A program made the position numbers and the translations under genes. Source: Streptomyces sp. NBC_01446 (GTDB lineage Bacteria > Actinomycetota > Actinomycetes > Streptomycetales > Streptomycetaceae). Taken from it: a DNA stretch of 64,000 nucleotides. Below, piece by piece: positions 1 through 9,916 of the stretch. Every line of letters starts with the position of its first letter. Position 1 is the stretch's first letter. The notes below the pieces were generated by a model. The model ran no database searches, was not told the DNA's origin, and saw only the letters and a list, made by a program, of their open reading frames with translations. The DNA lies in assembly GCF_026340095.1 (NCBI RefSeq), contig NZ_JAPEPO010000001.1, positions 2,262,501 to 2,326,500 on the forward strand, given 5' to 3'.

Positions 1-977
1 TGGTCGCGGTTGGCCATGCGGGACAGCGCGGCCATCGGCTCGCCCTGCGAGCCGGTGCAGACGAGGACGATCTCGTTGTCCGGGAGGTCGTCGAGCGCCT
101 TGACGTCCACGACCAGGCCCGGCGGGACCTTCAGGTAGCCGAGATCACGGGCGATGCCCATGTTTCGCACCATCGAGCGGCCGACGAAGGCGACCCGGCG
201 GCCGTACTCGTGGGCGGCGTCCAGGATCTGCTGGATGCGGTGCACATGGCTGGCGAAGGAGGCGACGATGATGCGCTTCTGCGCGCCCGCGAAGACGCCA
301 CGGATCACGTTCGAGATGTCGCGCTCGGGCGGGACGAAGCCCGGGACCTCGGCGTTCGTCGAGTCGGTGAGGAGAAGGTCGATGCCTTCCTCGCCGAGCT
401 TGGCGAACGTGGGGAGGTCGGTGAGGCGGCGGTCCAGCGGGAGCTGGTCCATCTTGAAGTCGCCCGTGTGGACCACCATGCCGGCCGGCGTGCGGATGGC
501 TACCGCGAGCGCGTCAGGGATGGAGTGGTTGACCGCCACGAACTGGCAGTCGAAGGGGCCCAGGCGTTCGCGGTCGCCCTCGGCGACCTCGAGCGTGTAC
601 GGGCGGATGCGGTGCTCCTGGAGCTTCGCCTCGATGAGGGCGAGCGTCAGCTTGGAGCCGATCAGCGGGATGTCCGGCTTCTCGCGCAGGAGGTACGGAA
701 CGCCACCGATGTGGTCCTCGTGGCCGTGCGTGAGCACGATGCCGTCGATGTCGTCGAGGCGGTCCCTGATGGACGTGAAGTCCGGCAGGATCAGGTCGAT
801 GCCGGGCTGCTCCTCCTCGGGGAAGAGGACGCCGCAGTCGACGATGAGCAGACGGCCGTCGTACTCGAAGACCGTCATGTTGCGGCCGATCTCGCCGAGG
901 CCGCCGAGCGGGGTGACGCGCAGGCCACCCTTCGGGAGCTTCGGCGGGGCGCCGAGTTCAGGATGCGGATGACTCAA
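1..977 (-). CDS. rnj: Ribonuclease J (C-terminus cut by window edge)
   Basis: This is a cytoplasmic metallo-beta-lactamase/beta-CASP RNase with 5'-3' exonuclease and endonuclease activity in mRNA decay and rRNA maturation. The zinc motif HGHEDH lies at about residues 84-89, followed by VVHTGDFKMD and the beta-CASP stretch STNAEVPGF. About 325 codons are visible and the C-terminus runs off the left edge. I place the start at TTG (977-975): AGGAGAG lies a few bases upstream (984-990), no ATG or GTG fits as well, and the family core begins soon after. It lies 135 bp downstream of dapA on the same strand. A 14-bp hairpin directly precedes its ribosome binding site, which may affect its expression. 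Confidence 0.95.
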   Translation of the reverse strand, partial: MSHPHPELGAPPKLPKGGLRVTPLGGLGEIGRNMTVFEYDGRLLIVDCGVLFPEEEQPGIDLILPDFTSIRDRLDDIDGIVLTHGHEDHIGGVPYLLREKPDIPLIGSKLTLALIEAKLQEHRIRPYTLEVAEGDRERLGPFDCQFVAVNHSIPDALAVAIRTPAGMVVHTGDFKMDQLPLDRRLTDLPTFAKLGEEGIDLLLTDSTNAEVPGFVPPERDISNVIRGVFAGAQKRIIVASFASHVHRIQQILDAAHEYGRRVAFVGRSMVRNMGIARDLGYLKVPPGLVVDVKALDDLPDNEIVLVCTGSQGEPMAALSRMANRD

Positions 978-991
978 AAGACTCTCCTGAC

Positions 992-1030
992 CACGCGCGC
1001 CACGTACCTGTAAGGCACGTGGCGCGCGTG
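992..1030 (-). promoter_or_regulatory. Perfect 14-bp hairpin abutting the rnj ribosome binding site
   Basis: Arms at 992-1005 and 1017-1030 are perfect reverse complements (cacgcgcgccacgt / acgtggcgcgcgtg) around an 11-nt loop. In the transcript the 3' arm ends one or two bases before the AGGAGAG of rnj. It could be the dapA terminator, an mRNA-stability element or an RNase target for feedback on rnj. There is no U-run after it, so a simple intrinsic terminator is not certain. Confidence 0.6.
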
Positions 1031-1112
1031 ACGTTCGTGCAGTAGCAGTTGTCTTGTGTAGGTGCAGGAACTGTGTCCTGCGGTCGTGCCTATTCAGTTG
1101 TGAAGTCTGTGT

Positions 1113-2012
1113 TTAGAGCTGTACCCCGCCGGCGGCGAGATCGATCTTGAGCTGGGCGGTCTCGTCGGGCGTCAGCTCCACGAGGGGCAGGCGCAGCGGT
1201 CCGGCGGGCTGGCCCTGGAGGGCGAGTGCCGCCTTGGTCGTGATGACGCCCTGCGTGCGGAACATGCCGGTGAAGACCGGGAGCAGCTTCTGGTGGATCT
1301 CGGTGGCCTTCTGCACGTCGCCGCTGACGAACGCGTCGAGCATGGCGCGCAGGTCGGGGGTGACGACGTGGCCGACGACGGAGACGAAGCCGACCGCGCC
1401 CACGGAGAGCAGCGGCAGGTTGAGCATGTCGTCGCCGGAGTACCAGGCGAGGCCGGAGCGGGCGATGGCCCAGCTGGCGCGGCCGAGGTCGCCCTTGGCG
1501 TCCTTGTTGGCGACGATGCGCGGGTGCTCGGCGAGACGGACGATCGTCTCGGTGTTGATGGGTACGCCGCTGCGGCCCGGGATGTCGTACAGCATCACCG
1601 GCAGCTCGGTGGCGTCGGCGATCGCGGTGAAGTGCCGCAGGAGGCCTTCCTGCGGGGGCTTGTTGTAGTACGGCGTCACCGTGAGCAGGCCGTGCGCTCC
1701 GGCCTTTTCGGCGGCGCGGGCGAGCTCGATGCTGTGGTGGGTGTCGTTCGTGCCGACGCCGGCAATGACGTGGGCGCGGTCGCCGACCGCCTGTCGCACG
1801 GCTCGTACGAGATCCGTTTTCTCCGCGTCGCTGGTGGTCGGGGACTCGCCGGTGGTGCCGTTGACGACGAGTCCGTCGTTGCCTGCGTCCACCAGATGGG
1901 CGGCGAGTCGCTGCGCGCCGTCGAGGTCAAGTGCGCCGTCCGCCGTGAACGGCGTGACCATAGCGGTGAGGACCCGCCCGAAGGGGGTCTGCGGAGTGGA
2001 GGTCGGAGCCAT
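1113..2012 (-). CDS. dapA: 4-hydroxy-tetrahydrodipicolinate synthase
   Basis: DapA condenses pyruvate with aspartate semialdehyde in the first committed step of the diaminopimelate/lysine pathway. The 299-residue length is normal for this class I aldolase family. Visible signatures are GTTGES (about residues 52-57), the YYNKPP loop (115-120), the catalytic Tyr of YDIPGR (Tyr142) and the Schiff-base Lys in NKDAKGD (Lys170). The next pathway enzyme, dapB, is 2.6 kb away on the same strand, so two lysine-pathway genes share this region without forming one operon. The ATG start has no strong ribosome binding site. Streptomyces often carry a second dapA elsewhere. Confidence 0.94.
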   Translation of the reverse strand: MAPTSTPQTPFGRVLTAMVTPFTADGALDLDGAQRLAAHLVDAGNDGLVVNGTTGESPTTSDAEKTDLVRAVRQAVGDRAHVIAGVGTNDTHHSIELARAAEKAGAHGLLTVTPYYNKPPQEGLLRHFTAIADATELPVMLYDIPGRSGVPINTETIVRLAEHPRIVANKDAKGDLGRASWAIARSGLAWYSGDDMLNLPLLSVGAVGFVSVVGHVVTPDLRAMLDAFVSGDVQKATEIHQKLLPVFTGMFRTQGVITTKAALALQGQPAGPLRLPLVELTPDETAQLKIDLAAGGVQL

Positions 2013-2085
2013 GGGTAATACGCTACTCGCTGCTCAGCGCGCGGTCCCCCCTCGGGGGATGCCAGGAGGTGTGGCGGGGATGGAT

Positions 2086-2123
2086 CCCGGCACTGCCTGC
2101 TCGGGGGTTCAAGCAGTGCCGGG
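2086..2123 (-). terminator. Hairpin between thyX and dapA
   Basis: Perfect 11-bp arms (cccggcactgc at 2086-2096, gcagtgccggg at 2113-2123) enclose a 16-nt loop. It lies about 100 bp past the thyX stop and 74 bp before the dapA start. It most likely ends the thyX transcript, although no T-run follows, as is common in Streptomyces. Confidence 0.55.
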
Positions 2124-2220
2124 TCCGTTTGATCAGGCTAGATGAACTTTCCGAAATGCCGCAATACGGACACTTCACACGGCTGAACCGTACATCTGTG
2201 CCGCATCCACGCTTCTCCGG

Positions 2221-2961
2221 CTACGGAGCGACGCGGCCGTTCCCGTTGAACGCGGCGTAGGTGAGCGGCATGAGCTTGGCCCATTCCGCCTCCATCTTCT
2301 CGCCGACCATCTCGATCTCCCGCTGCGGGAAGGACGGGACCTTGGCCAGCTCGTGCTGGGTGCGCAGGCCGAGGAAGTGCATCAGGGAGCGCGCGTTGCA
2401 CGTCGCATACATCGAGGAGAAGAGGCCTACCGGGAGGACTGAACGGGCCACCTCGCGGGCGACGCCCGCGGCGAGCATCTCCTGGTACGCCTCGTACGCC
2501 TGGCGGTACGAGTCCTCCATCACGCGCCCGGTGAGCTCCTGCTGGCCCTGCGTGCCCTCGACGAACTGGTACTTGCCGGGGCGGCCCTGCTGCACCAGCT
2601 TGCGGGATGCCTCCGGGACGTAGAAGACCGGCTGGAGCTCCCTGTAGCGGCCCGATTCCTCGTTGTACGACCAGCCCGCGCGGTGACGCATGAACTCGCG
2701 GAACACGAAGATCGGGGCGTTGATGAAGAACGTCATCGAGTTGTGCTCGAAGGGGCTGCCGTGACGGTCCCGCATCAGGAAGTTGATCAGGCCCTTGGAG
2801 CGCTCCGGGTCCTTGGTCAGCTCGTCGAGGGACTGCTCTCCCGCGGTGGAGACGCGGGCGGCGAACAGCACGTCGGTGTCGCTCGCGGTGTGCTTGACCA
2901 GCTCGACCGTCACGTCGCCGCGGAAGGTCGGCTTGAGGTCGTCAGCAGGGGATTCGGTCAC
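2221..2961 (-). CDS. thyX: Flavin-dependent thymidylate synthase
   Basis: ThyX makes dTMP from dUMP using FAD, NADPH and methylene-tetrahydrofolate. It is unrelated to ThyA. The ThyX signature is present as RHRAGWSYNEES, with eight residues between RHR and Ser. It is followed by GRYRELQPVFY, and the C-terminal half has the conserved ATCNARSLMHFLGLR stretch. I chose the GTG at 2961 (MTESPADD...), giving 246 aa, because GGAAGG lies about 12 bp upstream and longer readings add an unrelated Arg/Pro-rich N-terminus. The gene is transcribed away from the small gene at 3218, with a palindrome in the shared upstream region. Confidence 0.94.
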   Translation of the reverse strand: MTESPADDLKPTFRGDVTVELVKHTASDTDVLFAARVSTAGEQSLDELTKDPERSKGLINFLMRDRHGSPFEHNSMTFFINAPIFVFREFMRHRAGWSYNEESGRYRELQPVFYVPEASRKLVQQGRPGKYQFVEGTQGQQELTGRVMEDSYRQAYEAYQEMLAAGVAREVARSVLPVGLFSSMYATCNARSLMHFLGLRTQHELAKVPSFPQREIEMVGEKMEAEWAKLMPLTYAAFNGNGRVAP

Positions 2962-3066
2962 GGTTCGAGGGGTCCTTCCATCACTTCGCTCGGGCGGCGC
3001 CCACTCTACGGGCAGGCACTGACAACGGGGCATTCGGTCGTGCCTCGCGACATTCCGAGCCGAACA

Positions 3067-3092
3067 TCGCCGAACTTCAGTGAATTCGGCGA
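3067..3092. promoter_or_regulatory. Palindrome in the thyX / 3218 divergent promoter region
   Basis: Perfect 8-bp arms TCGCCGAA (3067-3074) and TTCGGCGA (3085-3092) are separated by 10 bp, about 105 bp upstream of the thyX start. The position and symmetry suit a repressor operator. It does not match the actinobacterial LexA box, and I cannot name a regulator. Confidence 0.3.
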
Positions 3093-3217
3093 AACAGGGC
3101 ACCTTTTGGTGCATCCGTGCGTCTGTATGGGTAACGGGGCGGTTCGTTCGCCGCTCTCCGCGCTCTCAGCGCTTCGATGACCTGAACGTTCGATCTTGAC
3201 GAGGAGAAGCAGTACCT

Positions 3218-3457
3218 ATGTTCCGTCGGCGCGAGCCAGTTCCGTTCGCCTTCATCGCCGAAGCCGACAAATTCCGCAGTAACATCACTCCACCCGCGCG
3301 CGAGCGCGCGTCGGCCGGCCAGATCGCAGGTCGCTCGCTCGTCGGTCTCACCGTCGTCGCCGGGCTCGTGGGCTCCCTGCTCCTGGGGATGCCCGCCCTG
3401 TCGTCCGGTCAGGCACCGGCGCACACGCAGCAGTCCGAAGCGTCCGACCATCGCTGA
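3218..3457 (+). CDS. Small membrane protein of unknown function, 79 aa
   Basis: I do not recognise a named family. The protein has a charged N-terminal half and one predicted membrane segment at about residues 41-62 (LVGLTVVAGLVGSLLLGMPAL). A short Ala/Gln/Ser-rich tail follows. The ATG is well supported by GAGGAG about 10 bp upstream. It is divergent from thyX and is followed after about 100 bp by another membrane gene on the same strand. The reading frame has Streptomyces-like third-position GC. A role at the cell envelope is only inferred from the membrane segment. Confidence 0.65.
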   Translation: MFRRREPVPFAFIAEADKFRSNITPPARERASAGQIAGRSLVGLTVVAGLVGSLLLGMPALSSGQAPAHTQQSEASDHR

Positions 3458-3561
3458 CGCCTCTGCTCCGTCCGGCCCCCCAAGGGTGGAAGGCAGGCGC
3501 ACGCCTAGGTAGCCTCACCGGGCACAGCCCGAATACAGCGTGGATTGAGTGAGGACCAGTC

Positions 3562-4122
3562 GTGCCCCTGCCCTTCCTGACGTACGACCGCGCTTTTGAC
3601 GAGGTGGCCGACGATGTCGCGCTGCCTTTCGACGATCGCGACCAATGGCGGCGTCCCTACCGGCCGGGGCCGTGGCGCGTGGGAATCGCCGCGCTGCTCC
3701 TGCTGCTCGCCTCGTACGTCATGTTCGCCGCGGTGATCATCGCCTTCACGGGTGGTCTCGGCGGCGGCGCGGCCTGCGGCGTCATCGCCCTGCTCATCAT
3801 CGGGGCGGCCGTGCGCCTGCTGCGGGTGGGTACGTGGGTGAGCGCGCACGGCCTGCGCCGTGTGGCCTTCTTCCATACCCAGACGGTCCCGTGGGCCCAG
3901 GTCGTGACGGTCCGTACCGTCCAGCAGCCGGTCCGCTGGCTCGGACTCCCCCGCACGGTGCAGGGGCAGGCGCTGCTCCTCGTACGGCGGGACAAGGCCG
4001 ATGAGAGGTCCGCCCTGGTCACCAGCCACGGTGCGGACTTCCTCGCGCGGACCGAGGCCTTCGACCGGGCGTCGGACGCCATCGAGGTGTGGGCCGAGGA
4101 GTACCGGCCGCACCAGGCCTGA
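3562..4122 (+). CDS. Membrane protein with bacterial PH-like domain
   Basis: The 186-residue protein has a polar N-terminus, two adjacent membrane segments at about residues 40-62 and 67-88, then a cytoplasmic beta-rich region. That region (GLRRVAFFHTQTVPWAQVV...) resembles the PH-like domain found in many actinobacterial membrane proteins. The GTG start has GAGG upstream. The function is unknown; the fold assignment is by eye and tentative. It converges on the dapB-side operon, and a perfect hairpin lies between the two genes. Confidence 0.75.
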   Translation: MPLPFLTYDRAFDEVADDVALPFDDRDQWRRPYRPGPWRVGIAALLLLLASYVMFAAVIIAFTGGLGGGAACGVIALLIIGAAVRLLRVGTWVSAHGLRRVAFFHTQTVPWAQVVTVRTVQQPVRWLGLPRTVQGQALLLVRRDKADERSALVTSHGADFLARTEAFDRASDAIEVWAEEYRPHQA

Positions 4123-4132
4123 GCCAGGCATA

Positions 4133-4172
4133 CGTGAAGGGCCGCGCCGGATCACCGGCGCGGCCCTTCACG
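4133..4172. terminator. Bidirectional intrinsic terminator
   Basis: A perfect 18-bp inverted repeat (arms 4133-4150 and 4155-4172, loop atca) lies between two convergent genes, 11 bp after one stop and 23 bp before the other. Its length, perfection and position make it a clear two-way terminator. Confidence 0.9.
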
Positions 4173-4194
4173 CGTGCTCGGGACGCACACGTCC

Positions 4195-4647
4195 TCAGGC
4201 GCTGACCGTCCTGCCCTCCTGGAGGGCGATGGCGCGCTGCATCGCCTTGCGGGCGCGCGGGGTGTCCCGGGCGTCGCGGTAGGCCACGGCAAGGCGGAAC
4301 CAGCAGCGCCAGTCCCCCGGTGTGTCCTCGGTCTCCGCCTTGCGCCGGGCGAAGACCTCGTCGGCGGAGTCGCGGTCGATGCGGCCGTACTGGTCACGGC
4401 GCAGCTCGTCCACGGGCAGGCCGCCCTCGACCTCCAGGAGCTCGGCGAGACGGTTCGCCTTGCGGACGAACTGGGTGTTGGCCCAGAGGAACCAGAGGCC
4501 GATCGCCGGCAGGATCAGCACGGCCACGCCGAACGTGACCGTGAGCAGGGTGCCCTGCTCGATGAGGAGCAGGCCGCGGCTGCCGACCAGGACGAAGTAG
4601 AAGACCAGGACGAGGGCGGTGACGAGGTAGGTGAGCTTTGCGCGCAT
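4195..4647 (-). CDS. Small membrane protein with TPR-like C-terminus
   Basis: This 150-residue protein has two N-terminal membrane segments (about residues 5-27 and 33-56). After them come an acidic helical stretch and a C-terminal WFRLAVAYRDARDTPRARKA helix pair resembling one tetratricopeptide repeat. It begins 8 bp after dapB ends, so it is co-transcribed with dapB, the M16 peptidase and pnp. The exact role is unknown. TPR-like tails usually bind other proteins, which is inference here. Confidence 0.8.
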   Translation of the reverse strand: MRAKLTYLVTALVLVFYFVLVGSRGLLLIEQGTLLTVTFGVAVLILPAIGLWFLWANTQFVRKANRLAELLEVEGGLPVDELRRDQYGRIDRDSADEVFARRKAETEDTPGDWRCWFRLAVAYRDARDTPRARKAMQRAIALQEGRTVSA

Positions 4648-4655
4648 GAGGTCCG

Positions 4656-5423
<768 letters not shown>

Positions 5424-5447
5424 TTACGCGAGTTGCGAACGGGTGGG

Positions 5448-6827
5448 CTATGCCACCGCTTCGTGCAGGCGCGCCGCCTGCTTGTCCTTGAGCGGGCCGA
5501 TGACCGACAGCGAGGGGCGCTGCCCCAGGATGTCGCGGGCCACCGCGCGCACCTCGTCGGGGGTGACCGAGGCGATCTCCTCCAGCATGTCGCTGACGGA
5601 CATCTGCTCGCCCCAGCAGAGCTCGCTCTTGCCGATGCGGTTCATGAGCGCGCCGGTGTCCTCGAGGCCGAGGACCGTGGAGCCGGAGAGCTGGCCGATG
5701 GCGCGGCCGATCTCGTCGTCGGACAGACCGTGCTCCGCGACGTGGGCGAGTTCGTCGCGGCAGATCTTGAGCACGTCGTGGACCTGACTCGGCCGGCAGC
5801 CCGCGTAGACCCCGAAGAGGCCGCAGTCCGCGAAGCCCGAGGTGTACGAGTACACGCTGTAGGCGAGGCCCCGCTTCTCCCTGACCTCCTGGAAGAGGCG
5901 GGACGACATGCCACCGCCCAGGGCGGTGTTGAGGACGCCCATGGCCCAGCGGCGCTCGTCGGTGCGGGCGAGGCCCGGCATGCCGAGGATGACGTGGGCC
6001 TGCTCGGTCTTGCGGCCGAGGAGCTCCATGCGGCCCGCCGCGCGCACGGGCTTGCGGCCGTCACGCGGGGCCGTGGGTACGGCGTCGGTGCGGGTGAGGG
6101 CGCCGGCCTTCTCGAAGGCGGCACGCACCTGGCGTACGACCTTGTTGTGGTCGACGTTGCCCGCGGCCGCGACGACGAGGTGCGTCGGGTCGTAGTGCTT
6201 CTTGTAGAAGCGGGCGATCTGGCCGCGGTTCAGCGCGTTGATCGTGTCGACCGTGCCGAGGACCGGGCGGCCGAGCGGGGTGTCGCCGAGCATGGTGTGT
6301 GCGAACAGGTCGTGCACGCAGTCGCCCGGGTCGTCCTCCGTCATGGCGATCTCTTCGAGGATCACGCCGCGCTCGGCGTCGACGTCCGCCTCCTCGATGA
6401 GGGAGCCGGTCAGCATGTCGCAGACGACGTCGATCGCGAGGGGGAGGTCGGTGTCGAGCACGCGCGCGTAGTAGCACGTGTACTCCTTCGCCGTGAAGGC
6501 GTTCATCTCGCCGCCGACCGCGTCGATCGTCGAGGAGATGTCGAGGGCGCTCCGGCGGGAGGTGCCCTTGAAGAGGAGGTGCTCGAGGTAATGCGTCGCG
6601 CCGTTCAGCGTGGGCGTCTCGTCGCGGGAGCCGACGTTCGCCCAGATCCCGAAGGTCGCGGAGCGTACGGAGGGCAGCGTCTCGGTGACGATCCGCAGGC
6701 CGCCGGGGAGGGTGGTCCTGCGGACCGTACCGATGCCGTTCTCGCCCTTGATCAGGGTTTGGGTACGGGCGACGGCCCGCGCCTCCGAGGAGGTGCGGGC
6801 CGTCGCCTTGGAGCTACGGGACGTCAC
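5448..6827 (-). CDS. M16 family zinc metallopeptidase
   Basis: This 459-residue protein belongs to the pitrilysin/processing-peptidase family. The inverted zinc motif HYLEH is at residues 79-83, and the downstream Glu that completes the zinc site is in the [11 protein letters not shown] region. The C-terminal non-catalytic M16 half ([10 protein letters not shown]...) is present, so it is a two-domain, single-copy form. The GTG start overlaps the pnp stop as GTGA (6824-6827), so the two are translationally coupled. This pnp-M16-dapB order is, from memory, widespread in actinobacteria. The substrate is unknown. Confidence 0.92.
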   Translation of the reverse strand: MTSRSSKATARTSSEARAVARTQTLIKGENGIGTVRRTTLPGGLRIVTETLPSVRSATFGIWANVGSRDETPTLNGATHYLEHLLFKGTSRRSALDISSTIDAVGGEMNAFTAKEYTCYYARVLDTDLPLAIDVVCDMLTGSLIEEADVDAERGVILEEIAMTEDDPGDCVHDLFAHTMLGDTPLGRPVLGTVDTINALNRGQIARFYKKHYDPTHLVVAAAGNVDHNKVVRQVRAAFEKAGALTRTDAVPTAPRDGRKPVRAAGRMELLGRKTEQAHVILGMPGLARTDERRWAMGVLNTALGGGMSSRLFQEVREKRGLAYSVYSYTSGFADCGLFGVYAGCRPSQVHDVLKICRDELAHVAEHGLSDDEIGRAIGQLSGSTVLGLEDTGALMNRIGKSELCWGEQMSVSDMLEEIASVTPDEVRAVARDILGQRPSLSVIGPLKDKQAARLHEAVA

Positions 6828-9040
6828 TTGTCGGTGTCGTCCTTCGTCTCGTCGCCCTCTTCGCCCTCGACGACGGGAATGAGGGAGAGCTTGCCGCGGG
6901 AGTCGATCTCGGCGATCTCGACCTGGACCTTGGCACCCACGCCGAGAACGTCCTCGACGTTCTCCACGCGCTTGCCGCCGGCCAGCTTGCGGATCTGCGA
7001 GATGTGCAGCAGGCCGTCCTTGCCCGGGAGCAGGGACACGAACGCACCGAAGGTCGTCGTCTTCACGACGGTGCCCAGGTAGCGCTCGCCGACCTCCGGC
7101 ATGGTCGGGTTGGCGATCGAGTTGATCGTGGCGCGCGCGGCCTCGGCCTGCGAGCCCTGCTGGGCACCGATGTAGATGGTGCCGTCGTCCTCGATCGTGA
7201 TGTCGGCGCCGGTGTCCTCCTGGATCTGGTTGATCATCTTGCCCTTCGGGCCGATGACCTCACCGATCTTGTCCACGGGGATCTTGACCGTGATGATCCG
7301 CGGGGCGTTCGGGGACATCTCGTCCGGCGTGTCGATCGCTTCCATCATCACGTCGAGGATGTGGAGGCGGGCGTCGCGGGCCTGCTTGAGGGCCGCGGCC
7401 AGGACGGAGGCCGGAATGCCGTCCAGCTTGGTGTCGAGCTGGAGAGCGGTGACGAAGTCCTTGGTGCCGGCGACCTTGAAGTCCATGTCACCGAAGGCGT
7501 CCTCCGCACCGAGGATGTCGGTGAGGGCGACGTAGTGCGTCTCGCCCTTGATCTCCTGGGAGATCAGGCCCATGGCGATACCGGCGACGGGAGCCTTCAG
7601 CGGCACACCGGCGTTCAGCAGCGACATGGTGGAGGCGCAGACCGAGCCCATGGACGTCGAGCCGTTGGAACCGAGGGCCTCGGAGACCTGACGGATCGCG
7701 TACGGGAACTCCTCGCGCGTCGGCAGGACCGGCACGATGGCGCGCTCGGCGAGCGCGCCATGGCCGATCTCGCGGCGCTTCGGGGCGCCGACGCGGCCCG
7801 TCTCGCCGACCGAGTAGGGCGGGAAGTTGTAGTTGTGCATGTAGCGCTTACGGGTCACCGGGGAAAGGGTGTCCAGCTGCTGCTCCATGCGGAGCATGTT
7901 GAGGGTGGTGACGCCCAGGATCTGGGTCTCGCCACGCTCGAAGAGCGCCGAGCCGTGCACGCGCGGGATGGCCTCGACCTCGGCGGCGAGCGTACGGATG
8001 TCCGTGACGCCACGGCCGTCGATGCGGACCTTGTCCTTGATGACGCGCTCGCGGACCAGGGACTTCGTCAGCGCGCGGTACGCAGCCGAGATCTCCTTCT
8101 CGCGGCCCTCGAACTGCGGGAGCAGCTTCTCGGCGGCCAGACCCTTGACGCGGTCCAGCTCGGCCTCGCGGTCCTGCTTGCCGGCGATGGTGAGCGCCTG
8201 GGCGAGCTCGGTCTTGACGGCGGCCGTCAGGGCCTCGAGCACGTCGTCCTCGAAGTCGAGGAAGATCGGGAACTCGCCGGTCGGCTTGGCGGCCTTGGCG
8301 GCCAGCTCCGACTGGGCCTTGCAGAGCACCTTGATGAAGGGCTTCGCGGCCTCGAGACCGGCGGCGACGACCTCTTCGGTCGGCGCCTGGGCGCCGCCCT
8401 TGACGAGCTCGATGGTCTTCTCGGTGGCCTCGGCCTCGACCATCATGATCGCGACGTCGCCGTCCTCGAGGACGCGACCGGCGACGACCATGTCGAAGAC
8501 GGCGTCCTCGAGCTCGGTGTGCGTCGGGAACGCGACCCACTGGCCCTTGATCAGCGCGACACGGGTGCCGCCGACCGGACCGGAGAAGGGCAGGCCGGCC
8601 AGCTGCGTGGAGCAGGAGGCGGCGTTGATGGCGACCACGTCGTACAGGTGGTCGGGGTTGAGCGCCATGACCGTCTCGACGACCTGGATCTCGTTGCGAA
8701 GGCCCTTCTTGAAGGACGGACGCAGCGGGCGGTCGATGAGGCGGCAGGTCAGGACCGCGTCCTCGGAGGGACGGCCTTCACGGCGGAAGAAGGAGCCGGG
8801 GATCTTGCCGGCCGAGTACATCCGCTCCTCGACGTCCACCGTGAGGGGGAAGAAGTCGAGCTGGTCCTTGGGCTTCTTGGAAGCGCTCGTGGCCGACAGC
8901 ACCATGGTGTCGTCGTCCAGGTACGCCACGGCGGAGCCGGCGGCCTGACGGGCCAGACGGCCCGTCTCGAAGCGGATGGTGCGGGTGCCGAAGGTGCCGT
9001 TGTCAATGACGGCCTCGGCGTAGTGGGTCTCGTTCTCCAC
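6824..9040 (-). CDS. pnp: Polyribonucleotide nucleotidyltransferase (PNPase)
   Basis: PNPase degrades RNA phosphorolytically from the 3' end and can add heteropolymeric tails in Streptomyces. At 738 aa it has the full layout: two RNase PH domains, an alpha-helical linker, a KH domain (VIGPKGKMI) and an S1 domain ([24 protein letters not shown]). I use the GTG at 9040 ([11 protein letters not shown]...), preceded by GGAGA at good spacing. Reading further upstream gives a His/Arg-rich sequence typical of non-coding DNA. It lies behind rpsO. The 364-bp gap holds a terminator for rpsO and a hairpin near the pnp start. Confidence 0.96.
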   Translation of the reverse strand: MENETHYAEAVIDNGTFGTRTIRFETGRLARQAAGSAVAYLDDDTMVLSATSASKKPKDQLDFFPLTVDVEERMYSAGKIPGSFFRREGRPSEDAVLTCRLIDRPLRPSFKKGLRNEIQVVETVMALNPDHLYDVVAINAASCSTQLAGLPFSGPVGGTRVALIKGQWVAFPTHTELEDAVFDMVVAGRVLEDGDVAIMMVEAEATEKTIELVKGGAQAPTEEVVAAGLEAAKPFIKVLCKAQSELAAKAAKPTGEFPIFLDFEDDVLEALTAAVKTELAQALTIAGKQDREAELDRVKGLAAEKLLPQFEGREKEISAAYRALTKSLVRERVIKDKVRIDGRGVTDIRTLAAEVEAIPRVHGSALFERGETQILGVTTLNMLRMEQQLDTLSPVTRKRYMHNYNFPPYSVGETGRVGAPKRREIGHGALAERAIVPVLPTREEFPYAIRQVSEALGSNGSTSMGSVCASTMSLLNAGVPLKAPVAGIAMGLISQEIKGETHYVALTDILGAEDAFGDMDFKVAGTKDFVTALQLDTKLDGIPASVLAAALKQARDARLHILDVMMEAIDTPDEMSPNAPRIITVKIPVDKIGEVIGPKGKMINQIQEDTGADITIEDDGTIYIGAQQGSQAEAARATINSIANPTMPEVGERYLGTVVKTTTFGAFVSLLPGKDGLLHISQIRKLAGGKRVENVEDVLGVGAKVQVEIAEIDSRGKLSLIPVVEGEEGDETKDDTDK

Positions 9041-9070
9041 TAGCGTTTTCTCCGTTACTTTTCGTCTTTT

Positions 9071-9099
9071 GTCCCGTTCCGCCCGTGTGGCGGAGGGAC
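9071..9099 (-). promoter_or_regulatory. Bulged hairpin upstream of pnp, candidate RNase III site
   Basis: Two stacked stems (gtccc 9071-9075 with gggac 9095-9099; tccgcc 9078-9083 with ggcgga 9089-9094) form an 11-bp hairpin with a 2-nt bulge and 5-nt loop. It lies about 30 nt upstream of the GTG start. It is a natural candidate for the RNase III cleavage known in this operon in S. coelicolor. That it is the actual cut site is inference. Confidence 0.45.
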
Positions 9100-9358
9100 G
9101 GGGCCGGAGAAGCGCGCCTTGTGTGCGGGCCGGTCTTCGATCGAAGCACCCGGGGTGGACGGGATCCGTCTCCCGGGGGCCACTACCGAGGACCGGCGGC
9201 GGCGAGGGTGCGCTTCTCCTCGTGCGGCGATGCGTCGCGTGATGCGGTGCAACTGGGTGCGGTGCATCGAAGCGGTGCATGCAGTGGTGATGCGTGCGGT
9301 GGTGCTTTTGTCGTGCGTCCAGACTACAAAGCGTCTGTGACACTTCGCACGTACAGCA

Positions 9359-9395
9359 AAGGGAGCGGCCCCCTGTCGGTGGGAACCGCTCCCTT
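9359..9395 (-). terminator. rpsO terminator
   Basis: Ten-base arms aagggagcgg and ccgctccctt enclose a 17-nt loop. The hairpin begins just past the rpsO stop codon and ends in a short U-containing stretch (tgctgt on the minus strand). Partial read-through would supply pnp. Confidence 0.75.
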
Positions 9396-9404
9396 CACGG
9401 CGTC

Positions 9405-9692
9405 TTAGCGGGCGCCGGCCGCACCGCGGCGGATGCCGAGGCGCTCGACCAGCGTACGGAAGCGCTGGATGTCCTTCTTGGCCAGGTACTGCAGAAGGCG
9501 GCGACGCTGGCCGACCAGGATCAGCAGACCACGACGGGAGTGGTGGTCGTGCTTGTGCGTCTTGAGGTGCTCGGTCAGGTCCGAGATCCGGCGGGACAGC
9601 ATGGCGACCTGGACCTCGGGGGAGCCGGTGTCGCCCTCCTTCTGGCCGAACTCGGTGATGATCTGCTTCTTCGTAGCGGCGTCGAGCGACAC
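9405..9692 (-). CDS. rpsO: 30S ribosomal protein S15
   Basis: S15 binds 16S rRNA early in small-subunit assembly. The 95-residue product shows the family hallmarks [29 protein letters not shown] and [13 protein letters not shown] place the start at GTG 9692 (MSLDAATKK...), which has GAGGAG about 6 bp upstream; an earlier ATG would add an unusual basic extension. It is first in the rpsO-pnp-M16-dapB run. Its left neighbour in transcription is the type VII locus rather than ribF, which often precedes rpsO in other bacteria. Confidence 0.97.
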   Translation of the reverse strand: MSLDAATKKQIITEFGQKEGDTGSPEVQVAMLSRRISDLTEHLKTHKHDHHSRRGLLILVGQRRRLLQYLAKKDIQRFRTLVERLGIRRGAAGAR

Positions 9693-9916
9693 GCGTACTC
9701 CTCGTAGTCTTTTCGTGGCCACCGAGTGCCCCTGGTCCACATCTCAGGGGAGCTTCCGTTACTCGGGAGGCAAGGTCCGTTGGGCGCAGTCTTCAGATTC
9801 CGGAAACCGGAGACCTGAGGGCGCGTACACAAACGGCCGTCACACAGCGTACCAGCCGCTCCGTGTGCACCCGACCGTGGGCCTGACGGGGCCCACGGCG
9901 CCTTGATGGACTCCGG

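Larger units (their letters stand above)
9041..9404 (-). other. rpsO-pnp intergenic region
   Basis: No gene is visible in these 364 bp. It contains the rpsO terminator (9359-9395), a stretch rich in short gatgc/ggtgc/gcatc motifs (about 9225-9305) that can fold in several ways, and a bulged hairpin at 9071-9099 just before the pnp ribosome binding site. In S. coelicolor the rpsO-pnp intergenic RNA is known to be cut by RNase III, so this is probably a processing and promoter region. Confidence 0.6.

Noticed and set aside
2086..2123. T-box or lysine riboswitch upstream of dapA
   Set aside because: The region is a simple 11-bp hairpin about 75 bp upstream and too short to hold the conserved cores of those elements.
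9041..9343. N-terminal extension of PNPase by about 100 residues
   Set aside because: The extension is His/Arg-rich and unlike the family; GTG 9040 has a good ribosome binding site and gives the known N-terminus.
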